A stretch of 64,000 nt of DNA from Streptomyces scopuliridis RB72 (GTDB lineage: Bacteria; Actinomycetota; Actinomycetes; Streptomycetales; Streptomycetaceae). Shown in pieces: positions 63,945 through 64,000 of this stretch (within the stretch, counting starts at the first letter, position 1; each line of letters starts with the position of its first letter). The notes under the pieces are model-generated. The model made no database searches and was not told where the DNA came from. It saw only the letters and a list, made by a program, of their open reading frames with translations. The stretch spans positions 1 through 64,000 of the forward strand of contig NZ_JOEI01000003.1 in the NCBI RefSeq assembly GCF_000718095.1, in the 5' to 3' direction. Position numbers and translations under genes: made by a program.

Positions 63945-63959
63945 ACTACAGGGCACATC
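63945..63959 (+). repeat. Direct repeat copy 2 (ACTACAGGGCACATC)
   Basis: Second copy of the repeat at 63277-63292, differing by one missing G. It lies upstream of the promoter side of the small membrane-protein gene. Confidence 0.5.
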
Positions 63960-64000
63960 AGGGAAGGGCCAGGCCGCAGAGGCGGCTACGCGGCCCCCCT

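Overview
The window is high-GC actinobacterial chromosome and almost certainly comes from a Streptomyces. It carries the sporulation pair ssgR-ssgA, GTG and TTG starts, two genes with the rare TTA leucine codon, a Rex-type operator on cydABCD, two palindromic parS sites, Streptomyces-type DnaA boxes and the dtpA/ecuC/sco copper operon. The gene order (ptpA, ssgR, ssgA, yibE/F, thiC, hisC-like, cydAB-cydCD, serS, pheA, dtpA, htrA) matches, from memory, the conserved core of Streptomyces chromosomes close to oriC. Most of the window is therefore housekeeping DNA, with accessory or decayed DNA only at the two edges.

Layout. 1-130: tail of an unidentified gene with a CxxC motif. 130-4200: Nudix hydrolase, LysR regulator, a coupled run of small holin-like membrane protein, ptpA and cystathionine gamma-lyase-like enzyme, and a cupin. 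4390-9700: DUF5326 protein, ssgR, ssgA, a YibE/F membrane protein, and thiC behind a TPP riboswitch. 9760-14820: two-helix membrane protein, PPP-family phosphatase, LacI regulator with a TTA codon, and a HisC-like aminotransferase. 14960-23120: Rex operator, cydA, cydB, fused cydCD with a parS site on its start codon, and a GAF-GAF histidine kinase. 23170-30450: HAD hydrolase, F420-type oxidoreductase, kptA, and a four-gene minus-strand set (M24 peptidase-like protein, hydrolase-SDR fusion, PF10118-like protein, MerR regulator). 30600-34250: two ABC ATPase/permease pairs. 34540-39330: a Streptomyces-type DNA-binding-like protein, tRNA-Ser(GCT), a second HAD hydrolase, serS and pheA, with a DnaA-box cluster between the last two. 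39400-44770: copper delivery operon (ycnI, sco, ecuC, copCD-ytkA, dtpA). 44900-59400: membrane protein, two RsbW-like ATPases, pepP, PP2C phosphatase, degenerate prim-pol protein, DUF5926 protein, GDPD, HtrA protease, dicarboxylate symporter and a lipoprotein. 59850-64000: a Ser/Thr kinase with WD40 repeats, an internally deleted IS3-family remnant, a truncated DUF3987-like gene and a small membrane-anchored protein.

How the parts fit. SsgR is the known activator of ssgA, and its TTA codon could link septation to the bldA developmental switch. cydABCD encodes the high-affinity bd oxidase and its assembly ABC exporter, with NADH/NAD control through Rex. The copper operon supplies copper to cytochrome oxidase and, in S. 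lividans, to the morphogenesis oxidase GlxA. parS sites and extra DnaA boxes make this stretch part of the origin-proximal segregation and replication-control landscape.

The most interesting unexplained signals are the two DnaA-box clusters outside oriC, the parS site embedded in the cydCD start, the TTA codons in ssgR and the LacI regulator, the prim-pol homologue that has lost its catalytic motif, the hydrolase-SDR fusion operon, and the gene at 34541 with a 23-nt internal palindrome. I saw no CRISPR array, no secondary-metabolite cluster and no intact mobile element.
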